A DNA stretch of 5,094 bases, taken from Phycisphaerales bacterium (GTDB taxonomy: Bacteria > Planctomycetota > Phycisphaerae > Phycisphaerales > UBA1924). Under the pieces are notes generated by a model. It was not told the origin of the DNA, ran no database searches, and worked only from the letters and a program-made list of their open reading frames with translations. This document shows positions 4,774 through 5,094 of this stretch, in pieces (the stretch's first letter is position 1; each line of letters starts with the position of its first letter). Where the stretch lies: positions 1 through 5,094 of the forward strand of contig JAGVLZ010000199.1 of NCBI GenBank assembly GCA_020054055.1. Direction: 5' to 3'. A program made the position numbers and the translations under genes.

Positions 4774-5094
4774 TCACATGCGTGTTCGCTTGTCGGCTTC
4801 AAGGGCCGGGCCGACCGCCCGGAGCGCCCCGATGTGCGCACCGACATGGTGGACCCGGAAGAGTGTGATCCCCATGAGCGCGTGCGCCACCGTTACGCCC
4901 ACGCTTGCGGCGTCTCGGTCCTTCGGTTGGTCCTTGCCGGGCGAAGCGGAGAGGAACGATTTTCGGCTGGCGGCGCTGAGGATGGGGAAGCCGAGTTTGC
5001 TGAAGTCCGCGATGCGGCGGATCAACTCCAGGTTCTGCGCGACGCTTTTGCCGAAGCCGAGGCCGGGGTCGAGGACGATCGACTCGCGGCGGAC
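4774..5094 (-). CDS. folP: Dihydropteroate synthase, C-terminal part (N-terminus outside the window)
   Basis: Cytoplasmic enzyme of folate synthesis that joins p-aminobenzoate to 6-hydroxymethyl-dihydropterin diphosphate; it is the sulfonamide target. The last 106 residues are visible, continuing an open frame through the right edge. Recognised motifs in order: IVLDPGLGFGKSV (fragment residues 6-18), the pterin-pocket region; NLELIRR; GFPILSAASRKSFLS, with the SRK lysine that contacts substrate; RDAASVGVTVAHALMG; and the terminal RVHHV, matching the family's RVHDV phosphate-binding motif. The Arg and His known to bind diphosphate are kept, while the following Asp is His here. The protein ends normally after a short tail, DKRTRM. 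It is probably a housekeeping neighbour of the stress-type genes, 209 bp upstream of the GSP17M-like gene on the same strand. Confidence 0.93.
   Translation of the reverse strand, partial: VRRESIVLDPGLGFGKSVAQNLELIRRIADFSKLGFPILSAASRKSFLSASPGKDQPKDRDAASVGVTVAHALMGITLFRVHHVGAHIGALRAVGPALEADKRTRM

Noticed and set aside
4575..4847. A 90-codon minus-strand frame between folP and the GSP17M-like gene
   Set aside because: It overlaps the folP 3' end, has a basic low-information composition and resembles no family.

Overview
The window is a GC-rich bacterial chromosomal segment. It has two intact regulatory or stress-type blocks and one gene cut off at each edge. Nothing in it fixes the taxon. The high GC, the DHPS wording (a DPGLGFGKSV motif) and the mix of two-component, PRC-barrel and DUF1328 genes would fit a planctomycete or another soil/aquatic Gram-negative-type bacterium, but this is a weak guess. 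No tRNA, rRNA, insertion sequence, CRISPR array or phage gene was seen.

Layout, left to right. (1) Positions 1-2014, minus strand: a two-component operon. An OmpR/PhoB-type response regulator (1328-2014) is followed after 27 nt by a membrane sensor histidine kinase (1300 down to the left edge). The kinase's last part, after the G1 box of its ATPase domain, lies outside the window. (2) Positions 2015-2475: a 461-bp divergent intergenic region with a locally AT-rich core. It holds an ECF-like or sigma70-like promoter candidate for the regulator, an interrupted dyad just upstream of that candidate, and small leader hairpins. (3) Positions 2476-2646, plus strand: a 56-residue DUF1328/YtjA-type double-pass membrane protein. 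(4) Positions 2647-2777: a convergent junction with two strong hairpins. One is followed by six T residues on the minus strand and is a good intrinsic terminator for the next gene. (5) Positions 2778-4016, minus strand: a secreted protein with two PRC-barrel domains and a C-terminal OB-fold-like domain. (6) Positions 4100-4564, minus strand: a YflT/general-stress-protein-17M-like protein with a Gly/Ala-rich hydrophobic core. (7) Positions 4565-4773: an intergenic region with GC-rich hairpins and an ECF-like promoter candidate. (8) Positions 4774-5094, minus strand: the C-terminal 106 residues of dihydropteroate synthase (folP).

How the genes may work together: DUF1328, PRC-barrel and GSP17M-like proteins belong to families often described as stress-associated, and here they sit side by side next to a two-component system. 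A simple reading is an envelope or general stress cluster, perhaps controlled by the adjacent kinase/regulator pair. This is inference from gene order. The folate gene is probably an unrelated housekeeping neighbour. No clear evidence for a wholly new system was found. The most distinctive items are the intergenic DNA elements and the PRC-PRC-OB architecture.
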